A stretch of 42,880 bases of DNA from NCBI RefSeq assembly GCF_037997115.1, contig NZ_CP150484.1, positions 302,189-345,068 of the forward strand, in the 5' to 3' direction. Below are positions 1 to 8,315 of this stretch, in pieces. Below the pieces are notes generated by a model, which ran no database searches, had not been told where the DNA came from, and was given only the letters and a program-made list of their open reading frames with translations. Position 1 is the stretch's first letter, and every line of letters begins with the position of its first letter. The translations under genes and the position numbers were made by a program. The stretch is from Amycolatopsis coloradensis. GTDB lineage: Bacteria; Actinomycetota; Actinomycetes; Mycobacteriales; Pseudonocardiaceae.

Positions 1-15
1 ACGCTCTTCCGATCT
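1..15. other. Illumina adapter remnant (left end)
   Basis: The first 15 bases, ACGCTCTTCCGATCT, are identical to the 3' end of the standard Illumina TruSeq read-1 adapter. They are not genomic. The genomic sequence probably begins at base 16. Bases 16-83 carry no gene. A 12-bp direct repeat, ACCACTCACGAG, occurs at 22-33 and again at 79-90 over the stop of the first gene, so the extreme end may be a small assembly duplication. Confidence 0.95.
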
Positions 16-83
16 GTCCTCACCACTCACGAGCTTTCCCGATCGGCCCGTGCTCACCGGGACCGAGATCGGTCGGAGACCAC

Positions 84-1331
84 TCACGAGGAGCTGGACC
101 GGTGCCGCCACGTGCGATAGCTCCACTCCAGGAACCGTTCCACCCCGCGGACGACGTGGGCGCTGCGGATCGAGGGGAAGACGTCGAAGGCGTGCTGCGC
201 GCCGGAGATCTCCGCGTACGCGACCTCACGCTGGGACTTGTCCCGCAGGCGCCGCACGAATTCGCGGGCCTCGCCCACCGGCACCAGCGAGTCGTGGACG
301 CCGTGGATGACGAAGAACGGCGGCGCGTCCTCGGTGATCCGGTCCAGCGGAGACGCCGCGATGTAGTCGTCGAGGAAGTTCACCGGATCCCGGTCCGCCT
401 CGAAGACGTGCCGGGCGATCAGCGTCTTCAGCCGGGCCTGGCTTGAGCGTCGTCCGCTGGTCGCGGCGAAGTCGTACACGCCGTAGTGCGGGGCGCACGC
501 CTGGATGCTCGTGTCGGCTTCGGTGAAGCCGGGCTGCAACGCCGGGTCGTTCGCGGTCAGGGCCAGTAGCGCGGCGAGATGCCCGCCCGCGGAACCGCCG
601 GTGACGGCGACGAACGACGGGTCGCCGCCGTAGGACTCGGCGTTGTCGCGGATCCAGGCCAGCGCGCGTTTCGCCGCGACGATATGCGCGGGCCAGCGGG
701 CGGCGGGGGAGAGCGGGTAGTTGATCGCGATGCAGATCCAGCCGCGTTTGGCCATGTGCAGCATCAGCGGCAGGCCCTGCTGGTCCTTATTGCCGATCAC
801 CCAGGCGCCGCCATGCACCTGGAGCAGGATCGGCGCACCGGTGACCGGTTCGCGCGGGGCGTAGACGTCGAGCAGGAACCGCTTCCCGCCGGGCGCGTAG
901 GCGATGTTGCGGGTCCGCCGGACCTCGGGGTCGCGCATCCGGAACGGCATCGCCAGCTGGCCCCACGGCGTCGCGAGGTCGGTCGGGCTCGGCGGGTGCT
1001 CGAGTTCGTCGGCGTAGGCGTCGCCGATGCCTTCGGTCAACGCCGTCTCGATCTCGTCGCGCGCCCGCTGGGACTGCGCGATCAGCGTGCCGAGCCCGGC
1101 CGCCGACGCCGCCGCGAGCGCGAGCCCCACCTTGCTCGACCCGCCCCGGTGCCGGGCGACGTGCGCCGCCGCGTCGGCCGCGGTGAGCGCGAGCAGATGC
1201 GGAGCGAGTTCCCCGGTGAGCCAGCCCGCGAAGAACGCCGGAATCGCTGTACGTGCACCTCTCGGCGGCTTCAGCGCGTTTGCGGTGAGCGCGAGCTGGA
1301 GTGCCTGACGGACGACGAAACTCGGCTGCAT
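84..1331 (-). CDS. alpha/beta-hydrolase, HSL-type esterase/lipase (LipO/LipN-like)
   Basis: Predicted carboxylester hydrolase of the hormone-sensitive-lipase family, 415 residues. The oxyanion HGGAW motif is near residues 173-177 and the nucleophile Ser lies in GGSAGG (about 247). The acid is the Asp in IHGVHDSLVP and the base the His in GAQHAFD near the C-terminus, so the triad is complete. About 120 N-terminal residues with hydrophobic stretches precede the hydrolase domain, as in mycobacterial LipO-type proteins, suggesting membrane association. I chose the ATG at 1331 over one 15 codons upstream because the upstream one would overlap the KstR operator at 1362-1375. Divergent from the WS/DGAT gene. 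Sterol-ester or acylglycerol hydrolysis is inferred from context; the substrate is not visible. Confidence 0.85.
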   Translation of the reverse strand: MQPSFVVRQALQLALTANALKPPRGARTAIPAFFAGWLTGELAPHLLALTAADAAAHVARHRGGSSKVGLALAAASAAGLGTLIAQSQRARDEIETALTEGIGDAYADELEHPPSPTDLATPWGQLAMPFRMRDPEVRRTRNIAYAPGGKRFLLDVYAPREPVTGAPILLQVHGGAWVIGNKDQQGLPLMLHMAKRGWICIAINYPLSPAARWPAHIVAAKRALAWIRDNAESYGGDPSFVAVTGGSAGGHLAALLALTANDPALQPGFTEADTSIQACAPHYGVYDFAATSGRRSSQARLKTLIARHVFEADRDPVNFLDDYIAASPLDRITEDAPPFFVIHGVHDSLVPVGEAREFVRRLRDKSQREVAYAEISGAQHAFDVFPSIRSAHVVRGVERFLEWSYRTWRHRSSSS

Positions 1332-1361
1332 GGGCACCGATCCTACCGCCGGGTGACCGCC

Positions 1362-1375
1362 TAGAACGGGTTGCA
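1362..1375. promoter_or_regulatory. KstR operator (perfect TnnAACnnGTTnnA match)
   Basis: TAGAACGGGTTGCA fits the KstR consensus TnnAACnnGTTnnA at every defined position. It lies 30 bp upstream of the esterase start (1331, minus) and 22 bp upstream of the WS/DGAT start (1398, plus), so one repressor dimer could cover both promoters. KstR is the TetR-family repressor of the upper sterol pathway; its gene is not in this window. Confidence 0.8.
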
Positions 1376-1397
1376 AAGTTCACTTAAAGTGCTTCTC

Positions 1398-2789
1398 ATG
1401 CAGAGATTGAGCGGTCTGGACGCGAGTTTTCTGTACCTGGAGACACCGGCCCAGGTACTGCACGTGTGCGGGCTGCTCACCTTGGACGGTTCGACCATGC
1501 CCGGCGGCTACGATTTCGAGCGCTTCAAGGAGAAACTGGCCGAACGGGTCGAGCTGATCCCGGCGTTCCGGCGCAAGCTGCACAATCCACTCTGGAACCT
1601 GGCGCATCCGGTCTGGGTGGAGGACGAAGACTTCGACCTCGAAGCCCACGTGCACCGCATCGGCGTACCCGCGCCCGGCGACCGGCGGGAACTGGCCGGA
1701 CTCTGCGCCCACATCGCGGGACAACGGCTGGACCGCGCGCAGCCGCTGTGGCAGTTGTACGTCATCGAGGGCATGGCCGACGGCGGGATCGCGGTCCTGC
1801 TGAAGATGCACCACGCCAGCGTCGACGGGGTCGGCGGCGCCAGCCTGATCGCCTCGCTCGCCGGGCTCGAACCGGACGCCCCGCCGCCGGAGATCGCGCG
1901 GGACGAACGCCGCAACGCGGACGTTCCCGGCAGGCGCGCGCTGTTCGGCGCCGGGCTGACGTCGTTCGCGAAACGTCCGGTCGAGGTGGCGAAACTGCTC
2001 CCAGACCTGCTCGAACTCGTGCCGAGATGGCTGGGTAAAGCGTTGCAGGGCAAAGGAATGCCGGTCCCGTTCACCGCGCCGAGGACGTCGTTCAACGGGA
2101 CGATCACCGCGCACCGCAGCGTCGCCTACGCCTCTCTCGACCTCGACGACGTCAAACGGGTCAAGAACGCCTTCGGGGTGACCGTCAACGACGTCGTCCT
2201 CGCCGTGGTCGCCGGTGCCCTGCGGCAGTTCCTGCGGGATCGCGGCGAACTGCCGGACGATCCGCTGGTGGCGACCGTTCCGGTCTCGGTGCACGGACGC
2301 ACCGAGCGCGAGCACGGGATCAACAAGGTCTCGGCGTTCTTCGCGTCGCTGCCCACCCATCTGGAGGATCCCGCCGCGCGCGTGTTCATGCTCGCGGAGT
2401 CGAACAGGCTGTCCAAGGACCATCACCACGACATCGACGCGGACATGCTCCAGGACTGGGCGCAGTTCTCGGCGGCGACCATGTTCGGCCTCGCGGTGCG
2501 CGCGTATTCCGCGCTGCGCCTGGCCGAACGGCATCCGGTGGTGCACAACCTGGTGGTCTCCAACGTGCCGGGGCCGCCGATGCCGCTGTACCTGCTGGGG
2601 TGCCGGATCACCGGGCTCTACCCGCTCGGCCCGGTGTTCCACGGCGCCGGGCTCAACGTCACCGTGCTGTCCAACGCGGGCAGGGTCGATGTCGGCCTGC
2701 TCGGCGCCCGCGAACTCACCGGTGATCTGTGGCCGCTCGCCGACCACTTCCCCGACGCGCTCGCGGAACTGCTCAAAGCCACCTCCTAG
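1398..2789 (+). CDS. wax ester synthase / diacylglycerol acyltransferase (WS/DGAT)
   Basis: Acyl-CoA-dependent acyltransferase making triacylglycerol or wax esters, 463 residues, the usual length of actinobacterial WS/DGAT (Tgs) proteins. The N-terminal MQRLSGLDASFLYLET block and the active-site HHASVDG motif (HHxxxDG, about residues 138-144) are present. So is the late NVPGPPMPLYLLG block typical of the C-terminal DUF1298 half. The ATG at 1398 is preferred because the family begins with this block; in-frame codons upstream run into the KstR operator. Control by that operator ties storage-lipid synthesis to sterol use. Acyl-acceptor specificity cannot be read from the sequence. Confidence 0.9.
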   Translation: MQRLSGLDASFLYLETPAQVLHVCGLLTLDGSTMPGGYDFERFKEKLAERVELIPAFRRKLHNPLWNLAHPVWVEDEDFDLEAHVHRIGVPAPGDRRELAGLCAHIAGQRLDRAQPLWQLYVIEGMADGGIAVLLKMHHASVDGVGGASLIASLAGLEPDAPPPEIARDERRNADVPGRRALFGAGLTSFAKRPVEVAKLLPDLLELVPRWLGKALQGKGMPVPFTAPRTSFNGTITAHRSVAYASLDLDDVKRVKNAFGVTVNDVVLAVVAGALRQFLRDRGELPDDPLVATVPVSVHGRTEREHGINKVSAFFASLPTHLEDPAARVFMLAESNRLSKDHHHDIDADMLQDWAQFSAATMFGLAVRAYSALRLAERHPVVHNLVVSNVPGPPMPLYLLGCRITGLYPLGPVFHGAGLNVTVLSNAGRVDVGLLGARELTGDLWPLADHFPDALAELLKATS

Positions 2790-2829
2790 ATCCTCACCCC
2801 TTGCCGTCACGGCTCCTTCCGGTTAAGAC

Positions 2830-2843
2830 TAGAACAGGTTTCA
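2830..2843. promoter_or_regulatory. KstR operator upstream of the side-chain operon
   Basis: TAGAACAGGTTTCA matches TnnAACnnGTTnnA perfectly. It lies 34 bp upstream of the GTG start of the fadE28-like gene. A TATTGT hexamer just downstream (2845-2850) could be the -10 element, placing the operator over the -35 region, a normal repressor position. The -10 assignment is tentative. Confidence 0.8.
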
Positions 2844-2877
2844 GTATTGTGCCCGTTCGCCCCGGTGAGGAGCCAGT

Positions 2878-3942
2878 GTGGACTTCCAGTTCGACGAGAC
2901 GCAGACCGAGGTCACCGCGCTGGCCGCGCGTGTCCTCGGCAAGGAGCGCGAGCCCGCGGACACGTGGCGCGCGCTCGCCGACGCCGGTCTGCTCGCGCTG
3001 GCGCTGCCCGCCGAACTCGGCGGTGACGGCCTCAGCGTCGCCGAAGTCGCCTTGGTGCTGACCGAACTCGGGCGCGTCGCCTCGCCGACGCCCGCGCTGG
3101 CGTCGCTGGCGTTCGGAGTCCTGCCGGTCACCGCGCTCGGTGGCCCGGACCAGCGCTCGGCGCTGCTTCCGCCGGTCGCCGCGGGCGAAACCGTGCTCAC
3201 CGCCGCCCTGCACGAGCCTTCCGCGCCGTTCACCACCCGGCCCGCGACCGTCGCGGAGTCGGCAGGCGACTGGCGCCTGAGCGGTGTCAAGATCGGCGTG
3301 CCCTTCGCGGCGGAGGCGACCCGGATCCTGACGCCCGCCTCGTTGCCCGGCGGCACCGGCGTCTTCCTGGTCGATCCCCGCGCGGACGGCGTGACGCTGA
3401 CGCCGACGAGAACTTCTTCCGGCACACCGGACTACACGATGACGCTCGATTCGGTGACCGTCACCGACGCCGATCTCCTCAACGGGCACGGCCCCGGCGA
3501 GTCGATCGCGACGCTGCACCGGTTCGCGCTCGCGGGCGCCGTGGCGTTCGGCGACGGGCTGCTCGCCGGCGCGCTCGCGCTGACCACCAAGCACGTCGGC
3601 GAACGCGAGCAGTTCGGGCGTCCGCTGGCGGCGTTCCAGGCGGTGGCGCAACAGATCGCGGACGTCTACGTCGCTTCGAGGACGGTCCAGCTTGCCGCGC
3701 GGTCGGCGGTCTGGCGGCTCGCGGCGGGGCTCGACGCCGAGGCGGAACTCGACATAGCGGCTTACTGGCTGGCGGAGGAGGCGCCCGCGGCGCTGGCCGT
3801 CTGTCATCACCTGCACGGCGGGATCGGCGTGGACGAAACGTATCCGCTGCACCGGTTCTCGTCGGCGGTCAAGGATCTGGGACGAACGCTCGGCGGCGCC
3901 TCGTATCGGCTGGCCGGTCTGGGCGAACTGGTGGCGGGGTGA
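2878..3942 (+). CDS. fadE28: acyl-CoA dehydrogenase FadE28-like (ChsE1), side-chain dehydrogenase subunit
   Basis: Subunit of the heteromeric acyl-CoA dehydrogenase that desaturates the three-carbon (3-oxo-4-pregnene-20-carboxyl-CoA) side chain left after two rounds of sterol side-chain beta-oxidation. At 354 residues it is close to mycobacterial FadE28 and shorter than FadE29. The C-terminal ACAD block EREQFGRPLAAFQAVAQQIAD and a HLHGGIGVDETYPLHR segment are present. The GTG start follows a GAGGAG ribosome site at 6 bp. It is first in an operon ordered as the mycobacterial igr locus, and the fadE29-like gene begins 4 bp after its stop. The assignment rests on order and length; two FadE proteins together forming an alpha2beta2 enzyme is family knowledge. 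Confidence 0.85.
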   Translation: MDFQFDETQTEVTALAARVLGKEREPADTWRALADAGLLALALPAELGGDGLSVAEVALVLTELGRVASPTPALASLAFGVLPVTALGGPDQRSALLPPVAAGETVLTAALHEPSAPFTTRPATVAESAGDWRLSGVKIGVPFAAEATRILTPASLPGGTGVFLVDPRADGVTLTPTRTSSGTPDYTMTLDSVTVTDADLLNGHGPGESIATLHRFALAGAVAFGDGLLAGALALTTKHVGEREQFGRPLAAFQAVAQQIADVYVASRTVQLAARSAVWRLAAGLDAEAELDIAAYWLAEEAPAALAVCHHLHGGIGVDETYPLHRFSSAVKDLGRTLGGASYRLAGLGELVAG

Positions 3943-3946
3943 ACCG

Positions 3947-5119
3947 ATGCTGATCGAACTGACCGCGGCGCAACACGAGTTGCGCTCCGAACTGCGCAAG
4001 TACTTCGCCGGGCTGGTGAGCGCCGACGAGCGGCGCGCGATGCTGCGGGAGCGGCACGGCCCGGTGTACCGCGAGATCGTACGGCGGATGGGCCGCGACG
4101 GCTGGCTCGGCGTCGGCTGGCCCGAACAGTACGGCGGCCGGGGATTCGGCGAGATCGAGCAGCACATCTTCGTCGACGAGGCGGCCCGCGCCGACGTCCA
4201 GCTGCCGTCGGTGACCTTGCAGACCGTCGGGCCCACGCTGCAGGTGTTCGGCACCGAGGAACAGAAATCCCTGTTCCTGCCCAAGATCCTCGCCGGTGAG
4301 GTGCATTTCGCCATCGGCTACACCGAGCCCGACGCGGGAACGGACCTCGCCGCGCTGCGCACGACAGCAGTGCGCGAAGGGGACGAGTACGTCGTCAACG
4401 GCCAGAAGATCTTCACCACCGGCGCGCACGACGCCGACTATATCTGGCTGGCCGTGCGCACCGATCCCGGCGCGCCCAGGCACAAGGGCATCTCGATCCT
4501 CATCATGGACACCCGCGATCCGGGCTATTCGTGGACGCCGATCATCACCTGCGACGGCGCGCACCACGTGAACGCCACCTACTACTCGGATGTCCGCGTG
4601 CCCGCGAACATGCTGGTGGGCAAGGAGAACGAGGGCTGGCGGCTGATCACCACCCAGCTGAACCACGAACGCGTCATGCTCGGCCCCGCCGGGCGGATCG
4701 GCGGCCTCCACGACCGCGTCCGCGAGTGGGCGGCGTCCAGGAAGGCGCCGGACGGCACGCCGTTGCTCCAGCTGCCCGACGTCCGGGCCGTACTCGCGGA
4801 AACCCTGGCGACCGCCCGGGTCAACGAACTGCTGAACTGGCAGGTCGCCGCGTCGTCGGCGACCGGGCCGGTGGCGGTGGCCGACGCGTCGGCCACCAAG
4901 ATCTTCGGTTCCGAACGTATCCAGCGGCTGGCCAGGAGACTGGAGGAGATCGTGGCGCGACACGGCGATCAGGCCGACGCCGAAACCGCGGAACTGGCGC
5001 TGTGGCTGGACGTGGTGGCCAAACGCAATCTGGTGCTGACCTTCGGCGGCGGCGTCAACGAGATCCAGCGCGAGCTGATCGCCACCGCCGGGCTCGGACT
5101 GCCGAGGGTGCCGCGATGA
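3947..5119 (+). CDS. fadE29: acyl-CoA dehydrogenase FadE29-like (ChsE2), side-chain dehydrogenase subunit
   Basis: Partner of the preceding FadE28-like protein. 390 residues, with the ACAD middle-domain block YTEPDAGTDLAALRT, the GQKIFTTGAHDADY segment and a C-terminal FGGGVNEIQRELIA block. The position holding the catalytic Glu in medium-chain dehydrogenases (YEGT) is Gly here (FGGG), common in this sterol-related clade. The base may sit elsewhere or in the partner subunit; I did not assign it. The stop overlaps the chsH2 start by ATGA, indicating translational coupling. Order and size match Rv3543c in M. tuberculosis. Confidence 0.87.
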   Translation: MLIELTAAQHELRSELRKYFAGLVSADERRAMLRERHGPVYREIVRRMGRDGWLGVGWPEQYGGRGFGEIEQHIFVDEAARADVQLPSVTLQTVGPTLQVFGTEEQKSLFLPKILAGEVHFAIGYTEPDAGTDLAALRTTAVREGDEYVVNGQKIFTTGAHDADYIWLAVRTDPGAPRHKGISILIMDTRDPGYSWTPIITCDGAHHVNATYYSDVRVPANMLVGKENEGWRLITTQLNHERVMLGPAGRIGGLHDRVREWAASRKAPDGTPLLQLPDVRAVLAETLATARVNELLNWQVAASSATGPVAVADASATKIFGSERIQRLARRLEEIVARHGDQADAETAELALWLDVVAKRNLVLTFGGGVNEIQRELIATAGLGLPRVPR

Positions 5120-6030
5120 GCATCCAGGAGGCCGCCGAACGCATCGCCGCACGCGGCGAATCCGCGCCGAGGGCCGCGCGCGACGCGGTCAACCAGGCGA
5201 TGGTGAACAACTGGGTCGAAGCCATCGGCGACCGCAATCCGGTGTACGTGGACGAAGAGTTCGCCACCAAGAGTGTCCACAAGGGACTCGTCGCGCCGCC
5301 CGCGATGGTGCAGGTGTGGACGATGGGCGGGCTGCACTGGACGAGGGCGTCGGACGATCCGCTCGGCGCGATGATGGAGGTGCTCGACGAAGCCGGGTTC
5401 ACCTCGGTCGTCGCGACGAACTCCGAGCAGAACTACTTCCGCTACCTCCGGCACGGCGAACGGATCGAAGCGACCGCGAAACTCGAGAGTGTCGTCGGGC
5501 CGAAACGCACCGCGCTGGGCGAAGGCTGGTTCGTGACGACGAAGACCACCTGGTACGTCGGCGACGAGGCCGTCGCGGACATGGTGTTCCGGGTGCTGAA
5601 GTTCCGCCCGCCGGGCGCCGAGCCCGCCAAGGCGGCCGCCCCGGTACTGCGACCGGTGATCAGCAAGGACACCGAGTTCTTCTGGGCAGGACTGCGGGAA
5701 GGGGAACTGCGGATCCAGCGGTGGGGCGAGACCCTGCGGCATCCGCCCGGTCCGATGCCGCCGGACGGCGACTTCGACGCGAAGCCGGATTACGTCGTCG
5801 CGTCCGGCCGGGGCGCGGTCTACAGCTACGTGGTGCACCACCATCCGAAGGTCCCCGGCAAGGACCTGCCGTTCGTGGTCGCGCTCGTCGAACTGGAGGA
5901 AGGTGTCCGGGTGATGGGCGAGCTGCTCGACGCCGATCCCGAAACCGTCCACATCGGACTCCCGGTGGAGGCGGCTTTCGTGAAGATCGATGAGGAACTG
6001 ACGCTGCCGGCTTGGAGGGTCGCGCGATGA
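5116..6030 (+). CDS. chsH2: ChsH2-like MaoC/DUF35 two-domain hydratase-aldolase scaffold
   Basis: 304 residues. The N-terminal half (about 1-150) is a MaoC-like hot-dog domain and the C-terminal half (about 165-300) a DUF35 OB-fold. In the igr pathway ChsH2 pairs with ChsH1 to hydrate the C22 enoyl-CoA, and its DUF35 domain binds the aldolase Ltp2. Many DUF35 proteins carry a four-Cys zinc ribbon before the OB-fold. Here the equivalent stretch (RIQRWGETLRHPPGPMPPDG) has no cysteine, so no zinc site is expected. Coupled by ATGA overlaps on both sides. Length and domain order fit Rv3542c. Confidence 0.88.
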   Translation: MSIQEAAERIAARGESAPRAARDAVNQAMVNNWVEAIGDRNPVYVDEEFATKSVHKGLVAPPAMVQVWTMGGLHWTRASDDPLGAMMEVLDEAGFTSVVATNSEQNYFRYLRHGERIEATAKLESVVGPKRTALGEGWFVTTKTTWYVGDEAVADMVFRVLKFRPPGAEPAKAAAPVLRPVISKDTEFFWAGLREGELRIQRWGETLRHPPGPMPPDGDFDAKPDYVVASGRGAVYSYVVHHHPKVPGKDLPFVVALVELEEGVRVMGELLDADPETVHIGLPVEAAFVKIDEELTLPAWRVAR

Positions 6031-6422
6031 AGGACTGTTCGGTCGGCACCGAGCTGCCTCCGCTGACGATCGAAGCCACCCCGACGTTCGTGGTGAGCAC
6101 CGCGCTGGCGACCCGGGACTTCCAGGACGTCCACCACGACCGCGACGCCGCCGTGCAACGCGGGTCCAAGGACATCTTCCTCAACATCCTCACCGACACC
6201 GGCCTGGTGCAGCGGTTCGTCACCGACTGGGCGGGGCCGGAGGCGTTCGTGCGGTCGATCAAGATCCGGCTCGGCGTGCCCTGTTACGCCTACGACACGC
6301 TGACCTTAACCGGACGGGTGACGGAGCGGGACGGCGACGACGTGGTGGTCTCGGTGTCCGGTGTGGACAGTCTCGGTGAGCACGTGGTGGGCACCGTGGC
6401 ACTGAAGCTGGGAGGCGAGTGA
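6027..6422 (+). CDS. chsH1: ChsH1-like MaoC hot-dog enoyl-CoA hydratase subunit
   Basis: 131 residues, a single hot-dog MaoC domain. The segment DFQDVHHDRDAA carries the Asp31/His36 pair expected of the hydratase-2 active site, so this is the catalytic partner of the ChsH2 MaoC domain. Together they add water to the C22 side-chain enoyl-CoA. The start at 6027 overlaps the chsH2 stop by ATGA; an earlier in-frame ATG at 6012 would lengthen the overlap and is less likely. Matches Rv3541c (129 residues) in size and position. Confidence 0.88.
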   Translation: MKDCSVGTELPPLTIEATPTFVVSTALATRDFQDVHHDRDAAVQRGSKDIFLNILTDTGLVQRFVTDWAGPEAFVRSIKIRLGVPCYAYDTLTLTGRVTERDGDDVVVSVSGVDSLGEHVVGTVALKLGGE

Positions 6423-7591
6423 TGACCCTGTCCGGTCGGGCGGCCATCGCCGGTATCGGTGCCACGGAGTTCTCGAAGGATTCCGGGCGCAGTGAACTGC
6501 GGCTGGCGGCGGAAGCGGTATCGAGCGCGGTGAAGGACGCGGGACTCACTCCGTCCGATGTGGACGGTCTGGTGTCGTTCACCATGGACGGCAACAGCGA
6601 GATCGCCGTCGCGCGGGAACTGGCCATCCCCGAACTCAAGTTCTTCAGCCGGATCCATTACGGCGGCGGGGCCGCGGCCGCGACCGTGCAGCAGGCCGCG
6701 ATGGCCGTCGCGACCGGGGTCGCGGACGTCGTCGTCGCGTACCGGGCGTTCAACGAACGGTCCGGCATGCGGTTCGGGCAGGTGTCCTCGGCCGCGGCGG
6801 GGCAGGTGAACTCCTCCGGCGTCGACAACGCGTTCCACTACCCGATGGGGATCGCGACCCCGGCCGCGACCGTCGCCATGCTCGCCCGGCGGTACATGCA
6901 CGAGTACGGCGCTACCAGCGAGGACTTCGGCCGGGTGGCCGTCGTCGACCGTGCCCGCGCGGCGACCAACCCCCAGGCGTGGTTCTACGGCAAGCCGATC
7001 ACGCTCGAAGACCATCAGGCCTCCCGCTGGGTCGCCGAGCCGTTGCACCTGCTGGACTGCTGCCAGGAGAGCGACGGCGGGGTCGCCCTGGTGATCGTCA
7101 GCGCCGAGCGGGCGCGTGACCTGCCGCACCGGCCGGCCGTGATCGCGGCGGCCGCGCAGGGGAGCGGGCCGGACCAGTACGTGATGACCAGCTATTACCG
7201 TGACGATCTCCCGGCGCTGCCCGAAATGGGTGTCGTGGGACGGCAGCTGTGGGAGCAGTCCGGGCTGGGGCCCGGCGACATGGACCTCGCCGTGCTGTAC
7301 GACCATTTCACCCCTTATGTCCTGATGCAGCTGGAAGAACTCGGTTTCTGCGGGAAGGGCGAGGCCAAGGACTTCATCGGCGGCGGAACCCTGGAACTCG
7401 ACGGGAAACTCCCGCTCAACCCGCACGGCGGACAGCTGGGGGAGGCCTACATCCACGGGATGAACGGGATCGCCGAGGGCGTCCGGCAGCTCCGGGGCGA
7501 CGCCGTCAACCAGGTCGACGGGGCGTCACGGGTGCTGGTGACCGCCGGTACCGGCGTCCCCACGAGCGGACTGGTCCTGACCGCGGGCTGA
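6422..7591 (+). CDS. ltp2: Ltp2-like thiolase-fold retro-aldolase (side-chain cleavage)
   Basis: 389 residues with the SCPx/thiolase-like fold, including NPHGGQLGEAYIHGMNG near the C-terminus. In sterol degradation Ltp2 works with the DUF35 domain of ChsH2 in the retro-aldol step that removes the last side-chain carbons as propionyl-CoA and leaves the 17-keto steroid. The ATG at 6422 overlaps the chsH1 stop (TGATG) and has GGAGG at 6411-6415; a GTG one codon earlier is possible. Last of the five igr-type genes. No CxS thiolase nucleophile is seen in the expected place, consistent with an aldolase rather than a thiolase. Confidence 0.88.
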   Translation: MTLSGRAAIAGIGATEFSKDSGRSELRLAAEAVSSAVKDAGLTPSDVDGLVSFTMDGNSEIAVARELAIPELKFFSRIHYGGGAAAATVQQAAMAVATGVADVVVAYRAFNERSGMRFGQVSSAAAGQVNSSGVDNAFHYPMGIATPAATVAMLARRYMHEYGATSEDFGRVAVVDRARAATNPQAWFYGKPITLEDHQASRWVAEPLHLLDCCQESDGGVALVIVSAERARDLPHRPAVIAAAAQGSGPDQYVMTSYYRDDLPALPEMGVVGRQLWEQSGLGPGDMDLAVLYDHFTPYVLMQLEELGFCGKGEAKDFIGGGTLELDGKLPLNPHGGQLGEAYIHGMNGIAEGVRQLRGDAVNQVDGASRVLVTAGTGVPTSGLVLTAG

Positions 7592-7664
7592 CATCACCTC
7601 AATGCCCGATGGTGTACTAGAGCGGTACCTGCCACGGTGAAAGGGTTACCGGCCGGGAGGTGCC

Positions 7665-8234
7665 ATGTCTGGACCAATCGTCGTCGCGTGGACCCTGACC
7701 GCGGTGTTCGCCGCGCTCGTCCTGCCCTGCGTGCTGAGACTCGTCCGGTTGGACTACGGCAGGCAGGGCGCGGCGGTCCGCAACGGCGACCTGGCCGAAC
7801 TGCTGCTCGTCGTCGCCATGGTCGCGATGCTGTCCCCGGTCGGTGGCCCGATCCCGGCGGCGGGCTGGCAGGCGGTGCTGGCGCTGACCGCGGGCTGGTT
7901 CGCCGTCTCGTGGTGGAAGGGGCGGCGGTCCGGGCACGCCTCGTGCGGGCACCACGCCGTCTCCGCCACCGCGATGCTGTTCATGGTGACGTTCATGCCG
8001 CACAGCGAGGTCACCCACGGGCCGTGGCTGGTGATGTCCGGCCCGGGCGGCACTTCGGCCTTGTGGCTATCGCTGATCTTCGGTGCCGTGGCCGCGTATT
8101 TCGCGGCGGACGCCGTGCGCGCGGGGGTACTCGCGGCGCGGGGCGCGGAGGAGTCCGGTCAGATGTCGCGGCGCGTGTGCCGGGTGATCATGGGGCTGGG
8201 GATGGGCTACATGCTGCTGGGCGCCGCCGTCTAG
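7665..8234 (+). CDS. DUF5134 integral membrane protein
   Basis: 189 residues with about five hydrophobic segments and a cytoplasmic-looking linker, WWKGRRSGHASCGHH, whose Cys/His cluster recalls metal-binding motifs. It fits the actinobacterial DUF5134 family, whose function is unknown to me. It begins 73 bp after ltp2 with a GGGAGG-type ribosome site, so co-transcription is possible but not certain. Convergent with the riboflavin kinase gene. The membrane topology is inferred by eye from hydrophobicity. Confidence 0.75.
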   Translation: MSGPIVVAWTLTAVFAALVLPCVLRLVRLDYGRQGAAVRNGDLAELLLVVAMVAMLSPVGGPIPAAGWQAVLALTAGWFAVSWWKGRRSGHASCGHHAVSATAMLFMVTFMPHSEVTHGPWLVMSGPGGTSALWLSLIFGAVAAYFAADAVRAGVLAARGAEESGQMSRRVCRVIMGLGMGYMLLGAAV

Positions 8235-8261
8235 CGGCTGAAGGGGCCTTTCCCCTCATCT

Positions 8262-8312
8262 GACGCGGTGAAGGGAGCTTTCACCGCGTCTCATGCGGGG
8301 AAAGCTCCCTTC
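8262..8312. terminator. two mutually exclusive hairpins between convergent genes
   Basis: GACGCGGTGAA (8262-8272) pairs with TTCACCGCGTC (8280-8290), 11 bp. GAAGGGAGCTTT (8270-8281) pairs with AAAGCTCCCTTC (8301-8312), 12 bp. The arms share bases 8270-8272 and 8280-8281, so both cannot form fully at once. A smaller GGGGCCTTTCCCC element lies just left, around 8243-8255. The position between convergent genes suggests bidirectional termination, but there is no U tract. Confidence 0.55.
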
Positions 8313-8315
8313 AGC

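Noticed and set aside
1380..2810. 476-residue open frame on the minus strand over the WS/DGAT gene
   Set aside because: Arg/His/Asp-rich translation with no motifs; a shadow of the high-GC WS/DGAT gene, which has a complete HHxxxDG motif.
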